Made by a program: the position numbers and the translations under genes. This document shows, piece by piece, positions 44,470 to 52,778 of a stretch of DNA of 64,000 bases (position 1 is the first letter of the stretch; the number at the start of each line of letters is the position of its first letter). The stretch spans positions 1-64,000 of the forward strand of contig CAYXUU010000017.1 in assembly GCA_964468645.1 (NCBI GenBank), written 5' to 3'. The stretch comes from JAIOZK01 sp964468645 (GTDB lineage Bacteria > Bacteroidota > Bacteroidia > Bacteroidales > JAIOZK01). Below the pieces are notes generated by a model, which ran no database searches, was not told the DNA's origin, and saw only the letters and a list, made by a program, of their open reading frames with translations.

Positions 44470-45291
44470 ATGGGTAAGCGCGGTAGTTTGGTATTAATTG
44501 GTGGGGCAGAAGACAGAAATGGCAGAATGGAAGTATTACAAAGAACCTGGGGGATCAACAGGGCGGATAGGGTTGCTGTTATACCCTCAGCATCTATGTA
44601 TCCTTCAGAACTTGGAGATAGTTATTATGATACGTTCAGAAAAATAGGTGCTTATGATGTATGCATACTTGACGTTCGTGAAAAACGAGATACAGATCGA
44701 ACAGACTATCTGAAGAAGGTTGATGATTGTGATTTGATATTTTTTACAGGTGGCGACCAGGTAAAGCTTGCCGAGTTGTTTCTTGGTACCACGCTTTTGT
44801 CACGTATAAAGAGAAGATTCAATGCAGGAGCAACTGTTGCAGGTACCAGTGCCGGTGCCGCTGTCATGTCCAATCCCCTTATTTTTGATGGCGACGGACA
44901 GGGTATGGTAAAAGGTACAGTGAGATATACTGAAGGATTTGGATTTGTTAAAAATCTTACTATTGACACCCATTTCATGGCCAGGGAAAGAATACCCCGT
45001 TTAACACAGTTTTTGCTTGGTGGTTTAAGTAACCGCGGACTGGGTATTGATGAAGATACCGCTGCCATTATCGGGCCGCACAATAAAATGGAGGTTTTTG
45101 GTTCAGGAATGGTTACAACTATAAATACAAAAAAGTGCACTTTCTCCAATTACCAGAATATTCGCCATTACGACAGCATCGTAACCAATGGGTCTAATAT
45201 TGGATTTTTACAACATGGAACTGTATTTAATCTTCAATACTGGAGAATACTGACTGATGGACTTTCCACAGATAATTATTTAATAAAATAA
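44470..45291 (+). CDS. cphB: Cyanophycinase
   Basis: 273 residues from the ATG at 44470, chosen over a TTG 18 bases upstream because AGGAG (44460-44464) precedes it by 5 nt and the family begins near MGKRGSLVLIGGAEDR. CphB is an S51 serine exopeptidase that releases beta-Asp-Arg dipeptides from cyanophycin. Signatures: LVLIGGAEDR, DLIFFTGGDQVKLAELF, the nucleophile elbow VAGTSAGAAVMS (Ser), GFGFVKNLTIDTHFMARER and RGLGIDEDTAAII. No signal peptide is present, so it should act inside the cell on a stored polymer. The isoaspartyl dipeptidase gene follows by 47 bp, giving the expected two-step degradation operon. Confidence 0.92.
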   Translation: MGKRGSLVLIGGAEDRNGRMEVLQRTWGINRADRVAVIPSASMYPSELGDSYYDTFRKIGAYDVCILDVREKRDTDRTDYLKKVDDCDLIFFTGGDQVKLAELFLGTTLLSRIKRRFNAGATVAGTSAGAAVMSNPLIFDGDGQGMVKGTVRYTEGFGFVKNLTIDTHFMARERIPRLTQFLLGGLSNRGLGIDEDTAAIIGPHNKMEVFGSGMVTTINTKKCTFSNYQNIRHYDSIVTNGSNIGFLQHGTVFNLQYWRILTDGLSTDNYLIK

Positions 45292-45338
45292 CTTATCTTT
45301 ATTTCGGATAACTGACCTAATTCCCAAAATAAATTATC

Positions 45339-46496
45339 ATGATACTAATAAAACAGGCAAATGTATATAAACCAGAATTCACCGGTAAAAAGGATGTTCT
45401 TATCGCTGGAAAAAAGATCATGGCCATAGAAAATAAAATTGAGCTTCCGGCAAATCTTGAAGTTACTGTGCTGGAGGCTGAAGATCTGAATATGATACCC
45501 GGTTTAATTGATGCCCATGTTCATATTGCAGGTGCGGGAGGTGAAGGCGGTCCGGCAACAAGAACGCCGGAATTGCAACTCAGTCATATGCTTGAAGCAG
45601 GTGTTACAACTGTTGTTGGTTGTCTTGGTACCGATGGGATGACCAGAACAGTTGAGTCAGTTTTGATGAAAGCCAAAGCCCTGCGTCAGGAGGGTGTATC
45701 CGCCTGGATATTTACAGGTGCATATCAGGTGCCAACACCTACTATTCTGGGTGATGTAGGTAAGGATGTAGCCATGATTGAGGAAGTGATCGGGGTTGGG
45801 GAAATTGCACTATCAGATCACCGTTCATCCACACCCACAACAGCCGACCTGATCAAATTAACAGAACATGCCCGGGTAGGAGGAATGCTTGGAAATAAGG
45901 CAGGAATAGTAAATATTCATATGGGCGACGCACATAATCCTTTTAAACCCTTATATAATGCTGTTGAACAAAGTGAGCTTAAACTTAAACAATTCCTCCC
46001 TACACATTGCAACCGGAATGACTATATTTTTAATGACGCTAAAGAATATGGTAAAAAGGGTTACATCGATATTACAGCCAGTTCGTATCCTTATTTTCCA
46101 CAATATGAAATAAAGCCATCTAAAGCAATCTTTGAGTTTTTGAAGGCGGGAGTTCCGCTGGAGCATATTACCATGACATCGGATGCGTGTGGTTCCCTAC
46201 CCGATTTTGATGAAAAAGGAAATCTTATTCAGCTTGAAATGGGATATCCCAAATCTGTTCTGACAGAAATTATTGATGCTATTACCGTTGAAAATCTGGA
46301 ATTTGAAAAGGCCATTAAAGTATCTACCTCCAATGTTGCCGATATTTTAAAATTATTCGAAAAAGGAAGACTGGATACAGGTAAAGATGCCGACCTCGTA
46401 TTACTTGATAAAGAGTTCAATATTGTGCACCTGATCGCCAATGGTGAGATCATGATCCGTGATTACCAGATTCTTCGCAAGGGTAGCTATGAGTAG
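45339..46496 (+). CDS. iadA: Isoaspartyl (beta-aspartyl) dipeptidase, family M38
   Basis: 385 residues (E. coli IadA is 390). This cytosolic amidohydrolase splits beta-aspartyl dipeptides, including the beta-Asp-Arg made by cyanophycinase. Metal and catalytic signatures: GLIDAHVHIAGAGGEGG (His-x-His), a Glu in VGEIALSDHRSS, GIVNIHMGD (His), LPTHCNRND (His) and MTSDACGSLPDFDE (Asp). The C-terminus has the usual GRLDTGKDADLVLLD of the amidohydrolase superfamily. Immediate linkage to cphB supports dipeptide recycling as its role here, in addition to general isopeptide repair. Confidence 0.95.
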   Translation: MILIKQANVYKPEFTGKKDVLIAGKKIMAIENKIELPANLEVTVLEAEDLNMIPGLIDAHVHIAGAGGEGGPATRTPELQLSHMLEAGVTTVVGCLGTDGMTRTVESVLMKAKALRQEGVSAWIFTGAYQVPTPTILGDVGKDVAMIEEVIGVGEIALSDHRSSTPTTADLIKLTEHARVGGMLGNKAGIVNIHMGDAHNPFKPLYNAVEQSELKLKQFLPTHCNRNDYIFNDAKEYGKKGYIDITASSYPYFPQYEIKPSKAIFEFLKAGVPLEHITMTSDACGSLPDFDEKGNLIQLEMGYPKSVLTEIIDAITVENLEFEKAIKVSTSNVADILKLFEKGRLDTGKDADLVLLDKEFNIVHLIANGEIMIRDYQILRKGSYE

Positions 46497-46502
46497 ATAT
46501 CT

Positions 46503-46570
46503 TGTTGAAGGTTGAAGGTTGAAGGTTGAGAGTTTAGGGTTTAAGGTTTAAGGTTTAAGGTTGAGGTTAA
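46503..46570. repeat. GTTGAAGG / GGTTTAAG quasi-repeat
   Basis: Short units of 7-8 nt (GTTGAAG, GTTTAAG) repeat about eight times just after iadA; the reverse-complement type (CAACCTTCAACC) occurs at about 44316-44375 and 40037-40062. No hairpin with a T tract is visible here. Confidence 0.65.
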
Positions 46571-46713
46571 CAACCACTCAACTACACAACCACTTAACTA
46601 TTCTCAACATCCTTTAATTATCCAGTTAAAAACTAAGGTAAGTCCTGACTATAGGTGATTTACCTATTAATTATAATTATTAATAAGTAATTTTATTTTT
46701 TAAAATCTGCTAA

Positions 46714-49014
46714 ATGATGAAACTGGCCAATCTATCAAAAGAAGAGCTGATTAATGAAATACAACGGCTCAATAATCGGGTTGAGGATATGGATAAGGAA
46801 ATCCTTGACCTTCGTTTGAAGCACATGCCAGTAGAAGCCGGTAATTTATATAAAGAAGTGTTCCTTGATGGGGTTCGTGTTGGGGTTACAATAATTAACA
46901 AAGACAAGAAAATTATTTATGCAAACCGGCAGGCTATTGAGATCTTACAAATGAACAAAAATGAATTGTTGGGTAGATATTCTACTGATTCTATTTGGAA
47001 CATGGTCGATGAAAAGGGTGTTTTACTAGAACCTGAAGCCCAACCCTCTAATATTACACTGAGAACCGGTAAACCTCAGAATAAAGTTATCAGAGCTATA
47101 TATGCAGATGATCCAAAAAAAATGCGCTGGTTGTCAATCAAGACTTATGCAATATTTGCACCAGGGCATGATAAGGTAAATGAGGTGATTTCAACACTAA
47201 TTGATATTACTGATCAACGGATAGCAGAAGAATCGCTTCTTCATCAAATAGAATTCAATGACACATTAATCGGTACAGCCAATGCTATGATTGTGGGACT
47301 TGATGAGAGAGCCAATATTACTGTATTCAACAATTTCAGTGAAATAATTACTGGATATAAGAAAAAGGAGGTTGCAGCTAAAAACTGGTTCGATATGTTT
47401 ATTTCCGGAGCTGACACGAAAAGGGTAATGAAAGTTTTCGGAGATGTTTGGAACGGTGACAATGTTCACCGGGGAAATGAAAATGTTGTGTTATGCAAAG
47501 ATAAAAATGAAAAACTTATAAGATGGCATAATTCCATGGTTAAAGATAATAATGGGAAAACCGTATCTGTACTTGCCATTGGGGTAGATATTACGGAAGA
47601 AAAAAAGGCCAAAGAAGAGATACAGAATAAATCGGAACAAATTGCTTCACAAAATGCGGAATACATTACCCTGAATAAAGAATTGAGAGAGAGTAATGAA
47701 AAGCTGGAGAATACAATCATTAAGTTCAAAGAAAGCGAAGAAAAATATCGTAATTTGTTTGAAGGTGTGGCTGATGCCTTGCTGGTGGCAGATTTGGAAA
47801 CACATAAGTTGATTGATTGCAATAAGCAAGCACAGAAATTAACAGGATTTACCTATAAAGAATTAATGACTTTGTATGCAGAAGATCTTCATCCTCAAGG
47901 ACTCATTGAAGAAACAATGAAGATATTTAAATTACAGAAAGAAGGTAAGTCAATAGTTGTTGAGTCTGAGGTATTGAATCGTAATGGGATAAGAATCCCG
48001 GTTGAAATTAATGCGATGATTGCTGTACTTAAGGGTCGGAAGGTTTTAATGGGTGTATTCAGGGACATAACAGAACAAAAAGAAGTATTGAGGCTGCTGA
48101 GGGAAAGTGAAACAAGATTCACCGCTTTTATGGATAATCTGCCAGGGGCTGTTTTTATAAGAGATGATAGGAGCACAGCCCTTTATGTAAATGAGGAAAT
48201 GGATAAACTTTTCGGAGCAAGAGCCTGGATAGGGAAAGATGTATATTCAGTATTTTCTGCCGAACAGGCTGATAAATTTGTAGCAGATGATCAAAAGGCC
48301 TTACAGGAAGGTTTCATGAAGGTTATCGAGAAACTTACTGATGTTAGTGGAAAGGAGCATGTTTTTGAAACCAGAAAGTTTGCAATTAACCGTAAAGATA
48401 ATGCAGCCTGGCTTGGAGGAATTGCAATGGATATTACAGAGAAGTACCAGGCAGAAGAAGATTTGAAATTCTCACTTCAAACTTCAAAAGATATTGTAAA
48501 ATCAATCCCTTCCGGTCTATTTATTTTTCAGTTTGAGAAACCGGATAAGCTTTTTTTGATAGATGGGAACCCGGAGTCAGAAAAACTTACGGGTATAAAA
48601 GTAACGGAATGGCTGGGCAAGGAGTTTAATGAGATCTGGCCCGACGCAAAAAACACTGGTATGACTTTAGCCTACCTTAAAGTTGTGAAAACCGGAGAGA
48701 CCTTTAAAACAGAAGAGCAGCATTATAAAGACAAACGACTGAAGGGCGCATTCCGCATTCATGCCTTTAAAATTCCTGGTGAACGATTGGCGGTGTCGTT
48801 TGAGAATATTACAGAACGGAAGAAATATGAGAGGGAGTTGGAAAAACACAAAAATCATCTTGAAGAATTGGTCAAAAAAAGAACACAGGAAATTGAAAAA
48901 AGAAAGGTACAACTTGAACGAATGAATAAGTTATTTGTTGGAAGGGAGTTCAGAATCAAGGAATTGAGGGATAAAGTTAAAGAACTGGAAGAACAACTAA
49001 AATTAAAATTCTAA
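46714..49014 (+). CDS. Multi-PAS signalling protein without kinase domain
   Basis: 766 residues with a coiled coil at 1-40, then five or so PAS domains (about 45-170, 185-300, 335-450, 460-575, 585-705), each ending in the usual D-I-T-E/D linker (FRDITEQKE, MDITEKYQ, FENITERKK). The C-terminus is a coiled coil (RTQEIEKRKVQLERMNKLF, then GREFRIKELRDKVKELEEQL). The HisKA and HATPase domains that normally follow are absent, although the coil usually precedes them. The next gene, a true kinase, begins at the last base of the stop (TAATG), so the two are translationally coupled and are likely to form a complex. Confidence 0.85.
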   Translation: MMKLANLSKEELINEIQRLNNRVEDMDKEILDLRLKHMPVEAGNLYKEVFLDGVRVGVTIINKDKKIIYANRQAIEILQMNKNELLGRYSTDSIWNMVDEKGVLLEPEAQPSNITLRTGKPQNKVIRAIYADDPKKMRWLSIKTYAIFAPGHDKVNEVISTLIDITDQRIAEESLLHQIEFNDTLIGTANAMIVGLDERANITVFNNFSEIITGYKKKEVAAKNWFDMFISGADTKRVMKVFGDVWNGDNVHRGNENVVLCKDKNEKLIRWHNSMVKDNNGKTVSVLAIGVDITEEKKAKEEIQNKSEQIASQNAEYITLNKELRESNEKLENTIIKFKESEEKYRNLFEGVADALLVADLETHKLIDCNKQAQKLTGFTYKELMTLYAEDLHPQGLIEETMKIFKLQKEGKSIVVESEVLNRNGIRIPVEINAMIAVLKGRKVLMGVFRDITEQKEVLRLLRESETRFTAFMDNLPGAVFIRDDRSTALYVNEEMDKLFGARAWIGKDVYSVFSAEQADKFVADDQKALQEGFMKVIEKLTDVSGKEHVFETRKFAINRKDNAAWLGGIAMDITEKYQAEEDLKFSLQTSKDIVKSIPSGLFIFQFEKPDKLFLIDGNPESEKLTGIKVTEWLGKEFNEIWPDAKNTGMTLAYLKVVKTGETFKTEEQHYKDKRLKGAFRIHAFKIPGERLAVSFENITERKKYERELEKHKNHLEELVKKRTQEIEKRKVQLERMNKLFVGREFRIKELRDKVKELEEQLKLKF

Positions 49015-52000
49015 TGCAGGAACAGGATATGAATGTGAATGTAAATCAGGATCAACTGTTCAGGATTGGAAAGATAATTGAAGATTCACTGAATGAAGTA
49101 TTTATCTTCAATGCTGAGACCTTAGAATTCATTTATGTAAATTATGGTGCACAGGCCAATCTGGGGTACAGTCAAGAAGAACTAAGGCATCTTACCCCGA
49201 TTGACATAAATGAAGGGTTCAGCAGGAGTTCATTTAAGAAGTTTGTCCTCCCACTAAAGGAAGGTAAAGAATCCAGGCTGCAATTTGAAACTAAGCATAC
49301 ACGGAAAGATGGATCCTTGTATGATGTTGAAGTACATCTTCAAATGACCGAATATAACAACCAGCCGGCATTTGTTGCCATCATTATGGATATTACACCA
49401 CGAAAAAAAACCGAAGAAAAACTTCAGGAAACAAAAAAATATTATGAAGCTCTTTTCAACAGGTCATTTAATGGTGTCTTTATTTGCGATATGGAGGGGA
49501 ATTTCATCGATGCCAATGAAGCAACACTGAATTGGACAGGTTATGTAAGGGAAGATATCAAAAAACTTAGCTTTGCCAACCTGTTTGGCGCTGATCAATT
49601 AATTGAGGTGTACAGAATCATGGAAGATCTTATTACTTCCGGATCTCAAGGAAAACCTGTAGTTTTTGAAATAAAAACTAAGAATGGAGAGGGAATATGG
49701 GTGGAAACCCTGGGTTCGTTAATTTACAAAGATGGAGAACCTGTTGCTATACAGGGTATTGCAAGAAATATAACCGAAAGGATTCAAACTGAACTCCATC
49801 TGAAAAAGCATAATACGCTACTTAAAAAACAGAATGATTTATTGCATCAGTTCTCTATAGATCAAAAGCTTATTGATTTGTCACTAAGCAAGAAATTTGA
49901 AAAAATAACCCGTGATGTGTCAAAAAGCCTGGATGTAGCCCGTGTTAGTATCTGGAGTATTGAGGAATCGGGAAACAGGCTTTTATGCAGGGACTTATAT
50001 GAATCAATCAATAATAAACACTCAAAAGGGCATGCGTTAATGTCCTGTCACTATCCTGCATATTTTAGAGCCATGCAAGATGAAGCAGTTATTATTGCTA
50101 ATAACGCATTTGAAGATAAAAGGACAGCGGAATTCTCAGAGCACTATCTAAAACTTCATGGAATTATATCCATGATGGATACTCCAATAAATATAAATGG
50201 AACTTTGTATGGCGTTCTCTGCCTGGAACATACAGGAAAGGAACGGCAATGGTCAATAGATGAAGAGAACTTTGTTGCCACCACAGCTGACCTTATATCA
50301 CATTTAATAATCTCGGAAAGTAATGAAAAAAATATTAAAAGGTTACGGGATAGCGAAGAAAAATACCGTGGCTATATTGAGCACGCACCCGACGGTGTGT
50401 TCATCTCAGATGAAGAAGGCAATTATGTTGATGTAAACAAAGCTGCATGCGAAATAACCGGGTATTCTAAAGACGAACTGATAGGAATGCATATTAATGA
50501 TATAGCATATGAAGAAAAGCATATGATGAATGCCTTAAAGCAAATAAAAAACACAGGCAAGAATAATATTAATTCAAAATACAGGAAAAAAGATGGATCT
50601 GTCAGGTTTTGGGCTTTGGATATGGTAAAATTGAGTAATACACTATTTCTTGGATTTGCCAAAGATATTACAAAAAGAGTGGAGGCAGAGAACTTGCTTA
50701 ACCAGGCATCTAAAATTATAAATGAAAGCCCTGTGGCTACCATAAGGTGGAGAAACTCAAAAGGATGGCCTGTTGAATATGTTTCCGATAATATAGTGAA
50801 CCTGACCGGCTATACTGCTCAACAAATGATATCGGGTGAGATTGATTACATGAAAATAGTGCACCCGTCAGACAAAAAGCGACTTGCTGCTGAGGTTAAA
50901 GATTATAGTATAAAAAAACATAAGATTGAATACACCCATCCACCATATCGCCTGGTGACCAGGAAGGGAAATATTATCTGGATTGAAGACACTACAAATG
51001 TGATCAAAAATGAGAATGGGGAAATAACACATTATGAAGGCATTATACAGGATATTACTGATCATGTTAATGCAAAGGATCAGATCCATCAATCAATGGA
51101 TCGTTTTTATGCGATTATCAAAGGAATTAAACAGGGGATGATTATTATTGATAAAAAGGGTGTTATTCAATATGCAAATCCTGCTGTAACAAAGATAACG
51201 GGAATGAATACCGCGGATATTGTAGGACAATATGGTATAAAACAAGCCAGGAAGTTTATTAGTATTAAACAGATGCCGAAAATACTTAAATATACATCTT
51301 TACTTCTTGCATCAAAAAATCCCCGGCCTATAGAGATAAAATTCAATGACAGGGTACTTTATTTTCATACCATTATAAATCTAAAACAACAGGGTTTTGT
51401 TGTAATATTTGACGATACTACGGAAAGAAAAGAGGCGGAAGGAAAGATTAGAGATTATTCTAAGAACCTGCAGAAACTTGTTAAAGAAAGAACCAGGGAA
51501 ATAGAAAGTAAGAATATCAGATTGGAGGAGTCTCAGATTGCACTTACTTATCTTCTTGAAGATGTGAACGACACAAGGATGGAATTACAGAGTGCTATTA
51601 AAAGGATGCAGGAGGCTAATCAGGAACTTGAATCATTTTCCTATTCTGTTTCACATGACCTGAAGGCTCCTTTGCGTGCTATTGATGGATTTTCTCAGAT
51701 GCTTATCGAAGATTATGCGGATAAACTTGATGAAGATGGTAAACGCTACCTTAATGTAGTTCGGGAGAATACACAAAATATGGGAAAATTAATCCAGGAT
51801 CTGCTTGATTTCTCCCGGGCAGGAAGGTCCCGGTTAAATCCTGAAGAAATTAATTTGCGGGATATGATAACTCAGATACTTGATGAAGTCCTGGCTCTTG
51901 AAAAAGACCGACGAATTGATGTGGACGTTGGAAAGTTACCGCTGGTAGTTGCTGATAAAACTTTATTGAGGCAGGTTCTCTCTAACATTATCTCTAATGC

Positions 52001-52298
52001 TGTGAAATTTACCAGAAACAATGATGTGACAAATATTCATATCTGGTTTGAAGATAAGGAGAAGGAATTTGAGATTTATGTTAAGGATAATGGTATTGGA
52101 TTTGATATGAAGTATGAGCAGAAACTATTTTTGGTATTCCAGCGTTTACACACAATTGATCAGTTTGAAGGTACCGGGGTTGGTCTGGCACTGGTGAAGA
52201 GAATAATATGTCGTTTTGGAGGGGAAATAACTGCTCAAGGGGTTCCCAACCAAGGTGCTACCTTCAGGTTTACATTGCCAAAAACGGATAAGCTCTAA
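49014..52298 (+). CDS. Multi-PAS/GAF sensor histidine kinase
   Basis: 1094 residues, soluble. Order: PAS (about 15-135), PAS (about 140-260), GAF (about 280-440, with SKKFEKITRDVSKSLDVARV and DTPININGTLYGVLCLEH), PAS (about 450-560), PAS (about 565-690), PAS (about 695-805), coiled coil, HisKA with His881 (SYSVSHDLKAPLRAIDGFSQ) and HATPase (ISNAVKFTRN, DNGIGFD, FEGTGVGLALVKRI). The phytochrome-type HisKA (SHDLKAPLR) commonly works with small single-domain receivers such as the gene that follows. It is coupled to the upstream PAS protein by a one-base overlap. Confidence 0.93.
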   Translation: MQEQDMNVNVNQDQLFRIGKIIEDSLNEVFIFNAETLEFIYVNYGAQANLGYSQEELRHLTPIDINEGFSRSSFKKFVLPLKEGKESRLQFETKHTRKDGSLYDVEVHLQMTEYNNQPAFVAIIMDITPRKKTEEKLQETKKYYEALFNRSFNGVFICDMEGNFIDANEATLNWTGYVREDIKKLSFANLFGADQLIEVYRIMEDLITSGSQGKPVVFEIKTKNGEGIWVETLGSLIYKDGEPVAIQGIARNITERIQTELHLKKHNTLLKKQNDLLHQFSIDQKLIDLSLSKKFEKITRDVSKSLDVARVSIWSIEESGNRLLCRDLYESINNKHSKGHALMSCHYPAYFRAMQDEAVIIANNAFEDKRTAEFSEHYLKLHGIISMMDTPININGTLYGVLCLEHTGKERQWSIDEENFVATTADLISHLIISESNEKNIKRLRDSEEKYRGYIEHAPDGVFISDEEGNYVDVNKAACEITGYSKDELIGMHINDIAYEEKHMMNALKQIKNTGKNNINSKYRKKDGSVRFWALDMVKLSNTLFLGFAKDITKRVEAENLLNQASKIINESPVATIRWRNSKGWPVEYVSDNIVNLTGYTAQQMISGEIDYMKIVHPSDKKRLAAEVKDYSIKKHKIEYTHPPYRLVTRKGNIIWIEDTTNVIKNENGEITHYEGIIQDITDHVNAKDQIHQSMDRFYAIIKGIKQGMIIIDKKGVIQYANPAVTKITGMNTADIVGQYGIKQARKFISIKQMPKILKYTSLLLASKNPRPIEIKFNDRVLYFHTIINLKQQGFVVIFDDTTERKEAEGKIRDYSKNLQKLVKERTREIESKNIRLEESQIALTYLLEDVNDTRMELQSAIKRMQEANQELESFSYSVSHDLKAPLRAIDGFSQMLIEDYADKLDEDGKRYLNVVRENTQNMGKLIQDLLDFSRAGRSRLNPEEINLRDMITQILDEVLALEKDRRIDVDVGKLPLVVADKTLLRQVLSNIISNAVKFTRNNDVTNIHIWFEDKEKEFEIYVKDNGIGFDMKYEQKLFLVFQRLHTIDQFEGTGVGLALVKRIICRFGGEITAQGVPNQGATFRFTLPKTDKL

Positions 52299-52324
52299 CA
52301 TTATAAAATTAAAAACAGGGTATT

Positions 52325-52768
52325 ATGATCACCCAGAGAAGCATAGATATATTGCTAATTGAAGATAACCCGAACGACATTGAGTTGACTATCAGGGCGC
52401 TGAAAAAGAATAAAATGGATTTTAAACTTCACATCTGTCGTAACGGCGAAGAAGCACTGGATTTCCTTTTTTGCAGAAACAAGTTTGCTGACAGAAATAT
52501 CAAGGATCAACCCGGGATGATTTTACTTGATCTGAAAATGCCAAAAGTATCGGGCATGGAAGTTATTGAGAAGATCAAAATGAACAAAAACACAAAGAGG
52601 ATACCTGTTGTTGTTCTTACAACATCGCGGGAAGATAATGATATTGTAAAAAGCTATGATCTTGGGATTAACAGTTATATTGTAAAACCGGTTGATTTTG
52701 GAAGATTTGTCAATGCTGTTGCCGAAATTGGCCAGTACTGGCTAAAGCTTAATGAGTTAACTAATTGA
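52325..52768 (+). CDS. Single-domain response regulator, Rcp1-like
   Basis: 147 residues, one receiver only. The acidic pair is in LLIEDNPND (11-19), the phospho-acceptor is Asp69 (ILLDLKMP), and TTSREDNDIVKSYDLG and SYIVKPVDFGRF complete the active site (Thr, Lys). The insert between beta-3 and alpha-3 (FCRNKFADRNIKDQPG) is typical of Rcp1-type receivers that serve phytochrome-class kinases. It has no output domain and would pass phosphate on, probably from the kinase 26 bp upstream to the hybrid kinase downstream. Confidence 0.93.
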   Translation: MITQRSIDILLIEDNPNDIELTIRALKKNKMDFKLHICRNGEEALDFLFCRNKFADRNIKDQPGMILLDLKMPKVSGMEVIEKIKMNKNTKRIPVVVLTTSREDNDIVKSYDLGINSYIVKPVDFGRFVNAVAEIGQYWLKLNELTN

Positions 52769-52778
52769 GACATAAATC

